Origin: Streptomyces agglomeratus
GTDB lineage: Bacteria > Actinomycetota > Actinomycetes > Streptomycetales > Streptomycetaceae
Direction: 5' to 3'
DNA length: 64,000 nt
Assembly (NCBI RefSeq): GCF_001746415.1
Contig: NZ_MEHJ01000001.1
Location: 1,054,001 to 1,118,000 of the forward strand
Shown here piece by piece: positions 26,434 to 35,154 of this stretch (its first letter is position 1; every line of letters begins with the position of its first letter). Made by a program: the position numbers and the translations under genes. The notes beneath the pieces are model-generated. The model saw only the letters and a program-made list of their open reading frames with translations, made no database searches and was not told the origin of the DNA.

Positions 26434-27866
26434 CGGGCTTCCTCCGCGATCTTCACTGCGGAAACGGGGGCGGGGACGGAAGCGAACCCTGAGCCGGTGC
26501 CGGGCGCCGCCCCGGGCCCGGAGCCCGACGCGGCGGCGGACGCGGACAGGGCCACGGACACGGACGCCGGTGCGGTGATCCGTACCCGGTCGGCCCGGTG
26601 GTGCTCCACGTCCAGGACGGCGATCGTCCAGTCGTCGACGTCCAGCCGGTCGGCGGGCGCAGGGATGCGCTCCAGGCGGGTCGCGATGAGCCCGGCCAGC
26701 GTCTCGTACGGGCCGTCGGGGGCGCTGAAGCCGATCTCCTGGAGCTGGTCGAGGCGTACGCTGCCGTCCGCCTCCCACACCGCGTGGCCGTCCGCCGACG
26801 GGGCACCGGCCTCCAGGCCGGGACGCTCGTGCGGATCGTGCTCGTCGCGGACCTCGCCGACGACCTCCTCGACGACGTCCTCGACCGTGGCGATTCCCGC
26901 CGTACCTCCGTACTCATCGATCACCACCGCCATGGTGCGGCTGCGGCGCAGCTGCTGGAGCATCCGGTCCACGGGGAGGGACGCGGGTACGAGCAGCGGC
27001 TCGGTGGCCAGATCGGTGACGGGGGTCCGGGCCCGCTTCGTCTCGTCCAGGGCGAGTACGTCGCGGATGTGGACCGTGCCGATCACCTCGTCCAGGGTCT
27101 CGCGGTAGACCGGGAACCGGGACAGGCCGGTGGCCAGCGTGAGGTTCGCGGCGTCGGCGGCGGTGGCGCGGGCCTCCAGGGCCTGGACGTCCACGCGCGG
27201 CGTCATGACGTTCTCCGCGGTCAGTTCACCCAGGTGCAGCGTACGGACGAACAGTTCGGCGGCGTCCTGCTCGATGGCGCCCTCGCGCGCGGAGTGCTGG
27301 GCCAGTGCGACGAGTTCCTGCGGCGTACGGGCGGACGCCAGTTCCTCGGCGGGCTCCAGGCCGAAGCGGCGGACCGTGCGGTTCGCCGTGTCGTTGAGGT
27401 GGCGGATCAGGGGCCCGAAGGCGGCGGTGAACGCGCGCTGCGGCCCGGCCACGACCTTGGCGACGGCCAGCGGGCTGGAGATCGCCCAGTTCTTCGGGAC
27501 GAGCTCGCCGACGACCATCAGCACCACGGTCGACAGAGCGACGCCGAGCAGCGTCGCGGCGGTGGACACAGCGCCGTCGGGCAGTCTGGCCGCCGCCAGC
27601 GGGCCGCGCAGCAGCACGGCCAGCGAGGGCTCCGCGAGCATGCCGATGACCAGCGAGGTCACGGTGATGCCGAGCTGGGCGCCCGAGAGCTGGAAGGTGA
27701 GGCGTTTCGCGGCCTTCAGGGCGCCGGCGGCGCCCCGTTCACCGGCCCGCGCGGCCCGCTCCAGCTCGCCGCGCTCGATCGTCGTCAGCGAGAACTCCGC
27801 CGCGACGAACACCGCGCACGCCACAGTGAGGGCGAGAGCGAGGAGCAGAAGAAGTACTTCGGTCAC
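26430..27866 (-). CDS. CNNM/HlyC-CorC-type membrane protein with CorC C-terminal domain
   Basis: About 478 residues. DUF21 shows AEFSLTTIERGELERAA, AQLGITVTSLVIG and MVVGELVPKNWAIS; the CBS pair includes NVMTPRVDVQAL, FPVYRETLDEVIG and VVIDEYGGTAGIATVEDVVEEVVGE (given in part). A CorC_HlyC domain follows (about 355-430), then an Ala/Gly/Ser-rich disordered tail. GTG at 27866 with GGAGG eight bases upstream. Transports divalent cations, probably magnesium, or sodium. First gene of the pair. Confidence 0.88.
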   Translation of the reverse strand: MTEVLLLLLALALTVACAVFVAAEFSLTTIERGELERAARAGERGAAGALKAAKRLTFQLSGAQLGITVTSLVIGMLAEPSLAVLLRGPLAAARLPDGAVSTAATLLGVALSTVVLMVVGELVPKNWAISSPLAVAKVVAGPQRAFTAAFGPLIRHLNDTANRTVRRFGLEPAEELASARTPQELVALAQHSAREGAIEQDAAELFVRTLHLGELTAENVMTPRVDVQALEARATAADAANLTLATGLSRFPVYRETLDEVIGTVHIRDVLALDETKRARTPVTDLATEPLLVPASLPVDRMLQQLRRSRTMAVVIDEYGGTAGIATVEDVVEEVVGEVRDEHDPHERPGLEAGAPSADGHAVWEADGSVRLDQLQEIGFSAPDGPYETLAGLIATRLERIPAPADRLDVDDWTIAVLDVEHHRADRVRITAPASVSVALSASAAASGSGPGAAPGTGSGFASVPAPVSAVKIAEEAR

Positions 27867-28043
27867 CGTGCCACCTCCGCCCCGGGGTGCGACGGGACGG
27901 GAATGGCACGGTTCGTACTGGGAGGCTCACCCATTGCGAGACTGCAACTCCTTCTCGGTTCAGGTGTACGGGCGGGGTCGTGAAACCCTGCCCCCGATAG
28001 TAAAGGGAGCGCAAAGCGGTGTCAGGTGGCGGCCGTCCCAGCG

Positions 28044-28067
28044 GGCCGGACACGGCGGTGTCCGGCC
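28044..28067. terminator. Hairpin 2 downstream of the GH84 gene
   Basis: GGCCGGACAC and GTGTCCGGCC form a perfect ten-base stem with a four-base loop. It follows the larger hairpin at 28074-28115 in the direction of GH84 transcription. Confidence 0.65.
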
Positions 28068-28073
28068 GGACAC

Positions 28074-28115
28074 GGCGCGGCCCCCGGACCGACGGCGGAT
28101 TCCGGGGGCCGCGCC
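28074..28115. terminator. Hairpin 1 downstream of the GH84 gene
   Basis: GGCGCGGCCCCCGGA and TCCGGGGGCCGCGCC form a perfect 15-base stem with a 12-base loop, starting 21 bases after the GH84 stop. With the second hairpin it makes a tandem terminator insulating the CNNM operon. Confidence 0.8.
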
Positions 28116-28135
28116 GCTGTGCACGCCGCGGACCG

Positions 28136-30811
28136 CTACCGCACGACCACCTCCGCGATCTGCGGCGCACCGTCGCCCTCGCTCCAGAGCAGCCGTACGG
28201 CGGAAACCCGTTCACCGTCCAGCGTGAACTCCCCGTACGCGTCTTCGAGCTCGCCGGCCGTGCTCCAGTCGCCGTCCCCGCCGCGTACCTGCACGACGGC
28301 CTGCGCGGAGCCGCCCCGCGACTGGAGCACGGTGACGGACGCCGCCTCCCGCTCACCGCCGAGGTCCACCAGGAGCGCCTCGTCCGGCTCGGGCGCGCGC
28401 GCCGCGCGGTAGACGCTCGTCACGTCCCCGTCGGCCGCCGCCCGCAGGCTGCTGCCGGCCGCGGCGGGCGGTCCGCCGGTCACGGACCCGTCCTTCGTCT
28501 CGACGGCGAACTCCCTCACGACGAGCCAGTTCGTCTGCCCCGCCGTGGCCCGTGCCCGCACGTACCGGGCCTGCGTTCCCGCCGGGGCGGTCGCCGTGAC
28601 CACCGCCTTGCCGGAGAACGTCGCGAGCTGTTCCCAGGAAGCGCCGTCCGACGAGTACTCCAGTACGCCCTGACGCATGTAGTCGTTTGCACTGCCCGGC
28701 TTGCCCATGGCGAGCGAGATGCCGCCGATCTCGCGTGCCTTGCGCAGGTCGACCGTCACGTGGTCACCGGCGGCCGTCGCGCGGCTGCTCCAGAAGAACG
28801 TGCTGTTGTCGCCGTCGAGCATGCGGGCGATCAGGTTGCCCTGGTAGGTGGGCAGGTTGGTGAGGCCCTTGACCGTGCCGGTGACGCCGAGCAGCCGGTC
28901 GTGCTCGGCGGCCGCGTCCTCGGTGAACCTGTCGAGCACACCCTCGCCCACGACGACCGGGATCTTGCGCCCGTCGAGGTCGGTGTACGTGAAGGACCTG
29001 GCCGCGGCCACGAGCCCGGGCAGCCGCTGCCGCTGGTCCCATGCCGCCGCGCCCTCACCGTCGCGGGCCAGCCGCACCATCCGCAGCGCCGCGCGCGTCG
29101 CGACGCCCCACGCCTCGGCGGCGTCGAGCCACGGCTCGCTTTCGGTGACGAACTCCTGCTCGGCGATCCGGTCGCGCAGTACGTCGGGGGACTTCTGGAG
29201 ACCCGCCAGCGCCCGGTCCAGCGCGGCCACGCCCCCCGACTCCCAGAACCGCGCGATGTCGGCGGCCAGATCGGGTGCCTGCTGCGCGTTGATGCGGGAG
29301 CTGTAGTTGACGTCGGAGAAGATCCGCAGGGCCTTTTCGGTCCTGGCGTCGCCGTCCGCGTACAGGGAGATCGCCGTCTGCCACGACGTGCGCGGATCGT
29401 AGGCCGCGTCGTTCCACGTGTAGTCGGCGACCGTGATCAGCGGGATCTTCGAGGCGTACGCCTGGTTCATCGGATTGGCGGTGATGCCGGAGCCGAGCTC
29501 CGCGGGCATCCCCTTCTCCCGGCCGTTGTACGGACCGAGGAGCAGCCGGTTGGTGACGTAGTCGTTCACGGGATAGTTGTCCCAGAGCAGGATGGGGTGC
29601 GCGAAGACGCTCCGCGCCGCCTTGGCCTGCGCCACCGTTATCACCGGCGCGATGACACCGACCCCGGTCCACTCGACCACCACGTCCTCGTCGAGCAGCT
29701 CCGCGAGCGCCTTCTTGTACGGGGACGGGGTGATGTTGTAGTACTCCGTCGGCACCATCTGGAGCGGCGCGGCGCCCGGGTGGGTGGCGATGAAGTCCCG
29801 GTTGACCCGATTGAGGAGATACGCCTGGGCGGCGCCGGCGGCCGCCGCGCCCGTGCCCCATTTCTCCTGGTCGGCCTGGCAGTTCCACTTGGTGTAGCTG
29901 ATGTCGTCGAGCGGTACGGCGTAGGTGCGGATGCCGAGCTCCCAGACCGTCTCGAACTTGTCGGTCAGCGCCTTGATGTCCGCCTCGGAGCTGTAGCAGA
30001 CGCTCAGGCCGGGCGACAGCGCGTACGTGAACTCCACATGCCGGGCGCGGGCCCGGTCGACGAGCTCCTTCATCTTCGCGAGCTGGGCCGCGGGGTACGG
30101 CTCCCGCCACCGCTCGCGCAGGTACGGGTCGTCCTTCGGCGAGTACACGTAGATGTTCATCTTGTGCTCGCCGTAGAAGTCGAGCTGGTCGAGGCGGGCC
30201 GCGTGGGTCCACGGAATGCCGTAGAAGCCCTCGATGACGCCGCGGACGGCGGTGGTGGGCCAGTCGCGGATCTCGGCCCCCGCGACCTTCGCACCGGGGC
30301 CCTTGCGCTCCGGCAGCAGCTGGCGAAGCGACTGGGCGGCGTAGTACGTACCGGCCGTGTCCTGGCCCGAGAGCGCGATACTCCGCTCACCGACGGCCAG
30401 CACATACCCCTCGGGAGGGAGTTGGCCGGGGCCCTCGACGCCGAGGGCGGTGAGCGCCCCGGCGGTCTGCGGGGTCTCCCCCGGACCTCCGGCGTAGACG
30501 GTCAGCCGGCCGGCGACGGGGCCTTCGGCGCGTACGACCCGGTGCGCCCCGGCGTCGAGAAGTGCCTGCTGGGTCACCTTCAGGGCGGTGGCGTCGGCCT
30601 TGTCGCCCGCGACGAGGGTCACGGTCGGAGTGATCGTGGCGCGGTCGTCGCGCTGACGGAGGTCCTGCGGGGTCGGAGTGATGATGGGGGCGGATCTCCT
30701 GGTCTCGGGGCCCGGCGGTCCGGGGGCCGCGCCGGCGGCCGGGACACCGAGAACGAGAGCGAGGGCACAAGCGCAGGCGAGCATGGCGAGCGGGCGCGGG
30801 CGGAGCGTCAC
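28136..30811 (-). CDS. Secreted GH84 beta-N-acetylglucosaminidase
   Basis: About 891 residues. A signal peptide (LAMLACACALALVLGVPAAGAAPG) is followed by a GH20b-like N-terminal domain (about 45-185), the GH84 barrel from RGVIEGFYGIPWTHAARLD (about 195-480), a helical region, and a C-terminal F5/8-type carbohydrate-binding domain (about 640-760). The catalytic aspartate pair is visible in YAVPLDDISY. The enzyme releases N-acetylglucosamine from chitin-like, peptidoglycan or host glycans outside the cell. The GTG at 30811 has GGAGG five bases before it. Monocistronic, ended by a double terminator. Confidence 0.9.
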   Translation of the reverse strand: MTLRPRPLAMLACACALALVLGVPAAGAAPGPPGPETRRSAPIITPTPQDLRQRDDRATITPTVTLVAGDKADATALKVTQQALLDAGAHRVVRAEGPVAGRLTVYAGGPGETPQTAGALTALGVEGPGQLPPEGYVLAVGERSIALSGQDTAGTYYAAQSLRQLLPERKGPGAKVAGAEIRDWPTTAVRGVIEGFYGIPWTHAARLDQLDFYGEHKMNIYVYSPKDDPYLRERWREPYPAAQLAKMKELVDRARARHVEFTYALSPGLSVCYSSEADIKALTDKFETVWELGIRTYAVPLDDISYTKWNCQADQEKWGTGAAAAGAAQAYLLNRVNRDFIATHPGAAPLQMVPTEYYNITPSPYKKALAELLDEDVVVEWTGVGVIAPVITVAQAKAARSVFAHPILLWDNYPVNDYVTNRLLLGPYNGREKGMPAELGSGITANPMNQAYASKIPLITVADYTWNDAAYDPRTSWQTAISLYADGDARTEKALRIFSDVNYSSRINAQQAPDLAADIARFWESGGVAALDRALAGLQKSPDVLRDRIAEQEFVTESEPWLDAAEAWGVATRAALRMVRLARDGEGAAAWDQRQRLPGLVAAARSFTYTDLDGRKIPVVVGEGVLDRFTEDAAAEHDRLLGVTGTVKGLTNLPTYQGNLIARMLDGDNSTFFWSSRATAAGDHVTVDLRKAREIGGISLAMGKPGSANDYMRQGVLEYSSDGASWEQLATFSGKAVVTATAPAGTQARYVRARATAGQTNWLVVREFAVETKDGSVTGGPPAAAGSSLRAAADGDVTSVYRAARAPEPDEALLVDLGGEREAASVTVLQSRGGSAQAVVQVRGGDGDWSTAGELEDAYGEFTLDGERVSAVRLLWSEGDGAPQIAEVVVR

Positions 30812-30868
30812 ACGTCCTCCAGGGGTCCCGGCGAAAACTGTGGGCAGTCGCGCATCTCAACGCCACAG

Positions 30869-30897
30869 AATCCTCCTGGGGCCTGACAGGCTGTCAA
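30869..30897 (-). promoter_or_regulatory. Candidate promoter and operator of the GH84 gene
   Basis: On the minus strand TTGACA (30897-30892) is followed 16 bases later by GAGGAT, close to a Streptomyces vegetative promoter. The -35 lies inside the inverted repeat TGACAGGCTGTCA (30884-30896, six-base arms), a good place for a repressor. It does not resemble a DasR site. Confidence 0.45.
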
Positions 30898-31067
30898 TGG
30901 CGCGCACGTCTAATCAGGACGATTCCGCGCGGCGCCCGCGCCCAGTCAACTTTCGGCCGGATAGCCGCACCCGATGAGCCTTCCGTCCGCCATTCGGCGG
31001 CGGGAGACATACAAAGCGGATGCCGGGGAAGGCGGAGGGGACGGAGCGATCAGAGAGAGGCGGGAAC

Positions 31068-31973
31068 ATGACGACAACGCCGGTGCGGACTTCGCGGGTT
31101 CCGCGGACGCAGGTCGCGACCAGTGCGGCGCGGACCGGGGCACTCCCCGGCGCGAGCGAGCTGCCGTGGATCGAGGACGCGGGGAAGGTGGCCCCGAGGG
31201 ACGCCCGCAGTCTGTCGAAGGTGTTCTTCGACCAGCTCCAGGTGCTCGAAGAAGGCACGCCCGAGCACCAGTACGCCCGTAACACGCTCATCGAGATGAA
31301 TCTGTCCCTGGTGCGGTTCGCCGCCGGCCGCTTCCGCAATCGCGGCGGCGGCGACATGGAGGACATCATCCAGGTCGGCACCATCGGGCTGATCAAGGCC
31401 ATCGACCGGTTCGACCTGTCCCGGGAGGTGGAGTTCGCCACCTTCGCCGTGCCGTACATCGTCGGTGAGATCAAGCGGTTCTTCCGGGACACGACCTGGG
31501 CCGTCCACGTCCCGCGCCGGCTCCAGGAGCTGCGCGTCGAACTCGCCAAGGCCCGGGAGGAGCTCGCGACCGCGCTGGACCGGGACCCGACGGTCAAGGA
31601 ACTCGCCGGGCACCTGAAGCTCAGTGAGGACGAGGTCGTGGAGGGCCTGGTGGCGTCCAACGGCTACACCGCCGGCTCCCTGGACATGCCCAGCGATCCC
31701 GGCGACGACGGCCGCGCCACGTCGTCGCGCACCTTCGCCGACGTACTGGGCGAGACCGATCCCGCCATGGAGACGGTCGAGGACCTGCACGCCCTGGCAC
31801 CGCTGCTCGGGGAGCTGGACGACCGGGAGCGGCACATCATCGAGATGCGCTTCGGCCAGGAGATGACGCAGTCGGAGATCGGCGCGGAGCTGGGCATCTC
31901 GCAGATGCACGTCTCCCGTCTCCTGACCCGCACCCTCACCAGGCTCCGCGCCGGGATGCTCACCGAATCCTGA
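31068..31973 (+). CDS. SigB/SigF-family RNA polymerase sigma factor
   Basis: About 301 residues. Region 2 shows NLSLVRFAAGRFRNRGGGDMEDIIQVG and GLIKAIDRFDLSREVEFATFAVPYIVGEIKRFFRD (given in part), region 3 covers VPRRLQELRVELAKAREEL, and region 4 has MRFGQEMTQSEIGAELGISQMHVSRLL. This is the group 3 stress/sporulation sigma family controlled elsewhere by RsbW-type anti-sigma factors. No anti-sigma gene is adjacent, but three PP2C phosphatases lie in this window. ATG at 31068 with GAGAGG seven bases upstream. Divergent from GH84. Confidence 0.9.
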   Translation: MTTTPVRTSRVPRTQVATSAARTGALPGASELPWIEDAGKVAPRDARSLSKVFFDQLQVLEEGTPEHQYARNTLIEMNLSLVRFAAGRFRNRGGGDMEDIIQVGTIGLIKAIDRFDLSREVEFATFAVPYIVGEIKRFFRDTTWAVHVPRRLQELRVELAKAREELATALDRDPTVKELAGHLKLSEDEVVEGLVASNGYTAGSLDMPSDPGDDGRATSSRTFADVLGETDPAMETVEDLHALAPLLGELDDRERHIIEMRFGQEMTQSEIGAELGISQMHVSRLLTRTLTRLRAGMLTES

Positions 31974-31976
31974 GCG

Positions 31977-32006
31977 GGCGGACAGCCGTCCGGCCGTCCG
32001 TCCGCC
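31977..32006. terminator. Hairpin after the sigma factor gene
   Basis: GGCGGAC and GTCCGCC form a seven-base stem with further internal pairing, four bases after the sigma stop and before the convergent PIG-L stop at 32050. Confidence 0.6.
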
Positions 32007-32049
32007 GGCGTCTGCCCCTCACCGCCGACCCGCCCGGCGCTCCCCGTTC

Positions 32050-32802
32050 TCAGCGGCTGAAGACCTCGAAGGCCACCGCGGGCTTCCCGCCGAAGCGACC
32101 CGCCTCCCGCTGCGCGTTCTGGGTGAGGAACGTGCGGCAGTACGTCTCGGGGTCCTCGTCCGTCAATGCCTCGATGTAGGCCCGGTGTTCGAGCAGCGAC
32201 CGTACGGACCGCTCCAGGCCCGGCGCGGCGTCCACCGCGTGGGTGGGCGTGGTGGAGCCCGCGACCGCGACCCAGCGCACCCCGTCCCAGGGCGCGAGAC
32301 CCTGTTCGATCAGCTCGGGGAAGATCCAGCGGTTCCCCGCGTCGCCCGCCGCGTCCAGGGTCGCCCGGCCGACCGCCCGGTGGTCGGGCGTGTTCCAGGC
32401 AACGCCGCCCCAGGTGTCACGGTGGTTGAGAGTGATGACGAGTTCCGGGCGGTGCCTGCGGATGGCGGCCGCGATGTCCCGGCGCAGAGCGGTCCCGTAC
32501 TCGATCACACCGTCCTTGTGGTCCAGGAACTCGACCGTCGTGACGCCGACGACCGCCGCACTCGCCCGCTGCTCCCGCTCCCGCAGCGGGCCGCACGTGT
32601 CCGGCTCCAGGCTGTCGATCCCGGCCTCGCCACGGGTGGCGAGCAGGTACGCCACCTGGCGGCCGCCGTCGGTCCATCCCGCGATGGCTCCGGCGCACCC
32701 GTATTCGAGATCGTCCGGGTGGGCCACTACGGCGAGGGCGCGCTGCCAGTCGGAGGGCATGGGCTGGAGCTGCTGGGGCTGCTGAGTCGGTTCCGTCGTC
32801 AT
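32050..32802 (-). CDS. PIG-L family deacetylase
   Basis: About 250 residues. The zinc-site motif AHPDDLEYG near residue 27 and the later NTPDHRAVGRATLDA with its histidine define the LmbE/PIG-L fold. These enzymes remove acetyl groups from GlcNAc-type substrates such as mycothiol precursors or conjugates. A Gln/Pro-rich leader (TEPTQQPQQLQPMP) precedes the domain and no signal peptide is seen, so it is cytoplasmic. The ATG at 32802 is the first plausible start. Substrate not determined. Confidence 0.85.
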   Translation of the reverse strand: MTTEPTQQPQQLQPMPSDWQRALAVVAHPDDLEYGCAGAIAGWTDGGRQVAYLLATRGEAGIDSLEPDTCGPLREREQRASAAVVGVTTVEFLDHKDGVIEYGTALRRDIAAAIRRHRPELVITLNHRDTWGGVAWNTPDHRAVGRATLDAAGDAGNRWIFPELIEQGLAPWDGVRWVAVAGSTTPTHAVDAAPGLERSVRSLLEHRAYIEALTDEDPETYCRTFLTQNAQREAGRFGGKPAVAFEVFSR

Positions 32803-33063
32803 GCGCGCAGAATAAGCGGCGAACGATCTGTTCCGGTTCCGCGGCCGCGCGGCGCCGCTCACGTATGCCGAGGTCAGCACACCGCCCGTGGCCGGTGACT
32901 CGTACAGGCGCGGCCCCGGCGCGCCCCGCGTCCGGGACGGTGAGGCCGCACAGGGTGGGACCCGGCAGTGCGAATGCCTCTTCGCGTACTCCTCTTGTTC
33001 AGCCAACTCCCGTATCGTCGCGCCCCGTTGTGATTCAGGGCTCACGGACGGAAGCGGGAACCG

Positions 33064-34122
33064 ATGAGAGCGATATGGCGTAGACCGGCGACGGCCCTTG
33101 CGGCAGCGCTCCTGGCCGTGGGTGCCGGGGCGGCCGACACCGTGGCGGCGGACACCGGGGCGGCCGACACCGTGGCGGCGTATTCGGCCACCACAGGGGT
33201 TGGAGTGCACAACGCGTACGAGAAGGCCGCCTTCCCCTACTTCGCCGACGCGCTGGACTCCGGCGCCGCCATGCTGGAGCTGGACGTATGGACCAACGTC
33301 TTCGGCAGCTCCTGGCGCGTCTCCCACAGCAACCCCGTCGGCAACGACAACAACTGCGTGAACGCGGCGAACGCCAACGAGCTGCGCTCCAAGCCCCGCA
33401 ATCAGAACCTGGCCGGCTGCCTGGCGGACATCCGGGCCTGGCACGACGCCCACCCCGGCCACCGTCCCGTGGTCCTGAAGGTCGAACTCAAGGACGGTTT
33501 CCAGGCGCGGAACGGCCGCGGGCCGGCCCAACTGGACACGCTGCTGTCCGAGAAGCTCGGCGACGCCCTCTACCGTCCGGCGCATCTGGCTGGCGGCCAC
33601 GCCACGCTCGACGCCGCCGTACGGGCCGACGGCTGGCCGCAGCGGTCGTCACTCGCGGGCCGGTTCGTCGTGGAGCTCATCCCGGGGACCGTCGAGGAGG
33701 GCAATCCGGCCGACAAGCTGTGGACGGACCGCGAGTACGCCGGGCACCTGCGCGACCTGGCCGCGGCCGGACGCCTCCGCGACGCGGCGGCCTTCCCCGC
33801 GGTGCACCGGGCCGAGGGCGGCGACCCTCGGTCACGGTACGCGGACGCGGGTGTCCGGCCCTGGTTCGTGGTCTTCGACGGCGACGCGTCGGCGTACACG
33901 GGCGGCGGCATCGACACCGGCTGGTACGCCCGCAACCAGTACCTCCTCGTGATGACGGACGCCCACAAGGTCGCCCCGGCGATCGACGGGACGAACCCGA
34001 CCGAGGCCGAGGCCCTCGCCCGCCTCTCCCTGCTGGCGGGCCGGCACGCGAGCGTCGTCTCCGCCGACTGGCGTGCCCTGCCCCGGGTGCTTTCGGCCGT
34101 GGCACCGCGAGCGGCGGGCTGA
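33064..34122 (+). CDS. Secreted phosphatidylinositol-specific phospholipase C-like enzyme
   Basis: About 352 residues. A signal peptide is followed by a short tandem repeat (AADTVAADTGAADTVAA). The catalytic core has GVGVHNAYEKAAFPYF (first histidine), MLELDVWTN (acidic pair) and WRVSHSNPVGNDNNC (second histidine), as in calcium-dependent PI-PLC-like bacterial enzymes. Later motifs VVLKVELKDGF and FVVELIPG supply the metal-side acids. It would act outside the cell on phosphoinositides or related phosphodiesters. Start ATG at 33064 has only a weak ribosome-binding site (GGAAGCGGGAACC). Confidence 0.82.
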   Translation: MRAIWRRPATALAAALLAVGAGAADTVAADTGAADTVAAYSATTGVGVHNAYEKAAFPYFADALDSGAAMLELDVWTNVFGSSWRVSHSNPVGNDNNCVNAANANELRSKPRNQNLAGCLADIRAWHDAHPGHRPVVLKVELKDGFQARNGRGPAQLDTLLSEKLGDALYRPAHLAGGHATLDAAVRADGWPQRSSLAGRFVVELIPGTVEEGNPADKLWTDREYAGHLRDLAAAGRLRDAAAFPAVHRAEGGDPRSRYADAGVRPWFVVFDGDASAYTGGGIDTGWYARNQYLLVMTDAHKVAPAIDGTNPTEAEALARLSLLAGRHASVVSADWRALPRVLSAVAPRAAG

Positions 34123-34227
34123 CCGGCCGGCCGCACCGCTGCCGCATTTTGGCGCGTACGCCGTCTGGACCTCCGTCCCGCGCGGGTGAAGGGTGGTGTC
34201 TCGTTCACCGGCTGGAAGGGGAGAGGC

Positions 34228-35154
34228 GTGAGGTGCGGACGATTCACGGTATTCGCCGCGCTGGCGCTGGCGCTGGCCTGGGTGACCGGCTGCTCGGACC
34301 CCTCGGACACCACCACGGCCGCCGCTCCCCCGCCCGGAGCCCGGGCGGCGGCGCCTGTTCCGGCCCCTCCCTCCGAGGCGGCTCCGGACTCACAACCGCC
34401 GCACGCCAGGTCGCGCGTGCTCTACCTCGGGGACTCGCTGGCCATGGAGAGCCGGCAGGTCCTCGCCGACCGTGTCGCCGCCGGGGGGCGGGCGACCGTA
34501 CACAGCGCGCCGTACTCCGGTACCACGCTGTGCGACTACCTGGAGGGAACAGCGCGCGACTCCCTCGTACCGGCCGGGCACAAGGCGGCCGCCCTGGTCA
34601 GGTCGCAGCGGCCGCAGGTCGTGGTGCTCCAGTTCTGGGGCAACGCGTGGGCGTACACACCCTGCATGGACTCGATCCCGCAGGACGGCGGCTCCCGCTA
34701 CTACACGCGGTACGCCGCCGACGCGAAGGCCCTCACGGAGCAGATCGCGGCGGCGGCGAGCAGCGCCGGCATCGAACGGCCCAGGATCGTCTGGGTGCTA
34801 CAGGGCCCGGACGCCTTCTCCCCGGACCGGGTGCGCCGGGTCAACGACATCTACCGGGACCGGGCGGCCGCCGGCCGGGACGTGGTCGCGGACGCCGGCC
34901 GGGCGGTGAGCCCGGCGGACGCCCGCTACACCTGGGCGCAGCGGCTGCCCTGCAACGAAGCCGAGCGGGCCCGCCCCGGCGACTGCCGCGGCGGGCTCAC
35001 CCCGCTGCACCGGGACGATGACCACCTGCACTTCTGCCTCGCGCCGACCACGAAGAACCCGCGAGCGTGCCCGGTGCGTTCACCGGGCATCGAGCGCTAC
35101 TGCGCGGCGATCGCCGAGACGGTCGACGCCGTACTGCGCCGGCCGGGCGGTTAG
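34228..35154 (+). CDS. SGNH/GDSL hydrolase lipoprotein
   Basis: About 308 residues. The signal peptide ends in a lipobox (AWVTGC). After a Pro/Ala-rich linker, block I is VLYLGDSLAMES with the nucleophile serine, and the C-terminal block V is HRDDDHLHFC with the Asp-His pair. The fold hydrolyses acyl or acetyl esters at the cell surface. GTG at 34228 is chosen because a GGGGAG lies just before it and it puts the signal peptide at the start; an in-frame ATG at 34186 is less likely. Its stop overlaps the stop of the convergent gene by three bases. Confidence 0.82.
   Translation: MRCGRFTVFAALALALAWVTGCSDPSDTTTAAAPPPGARAAAPVPAPPSEAAPDSQPPHARSRVLYLGDSLAMESRQVLADRVAAGGRATVHSAPYSGTTLCDYLEGTARDSLVPAGHKAAALVRSQRPQVVVLQFWGNAWAYTPCMDSIPQDGGSRYYTRYAADAKALTEQIAAAASSAGIERPRIVWVLQGPDAFSPDRVRRVNDIYRDRAAAGRDVVADAGRAVSPADARYTWAQRLPCNEAERARPGDCRGGLTPLHRDDDHLHFCLAPTTKNPRACPVRSPGIERYCAAIAETVDAVLRRPGG

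Noticed and set aside
27930..27950. TTGCGAGACTGCAA as a second Nur box
   Set aside because: The two half-sites are separated by the wrong distance (two, not five bases) and no nickel gene follows.
28136..30811. Reading the GH84 protein as hyaluronidase toxin
   Set aside because: The GH84 motifs fit secreted N-acetylglucosaminidases common in soil actinomycetes; nothing points to a toxin.
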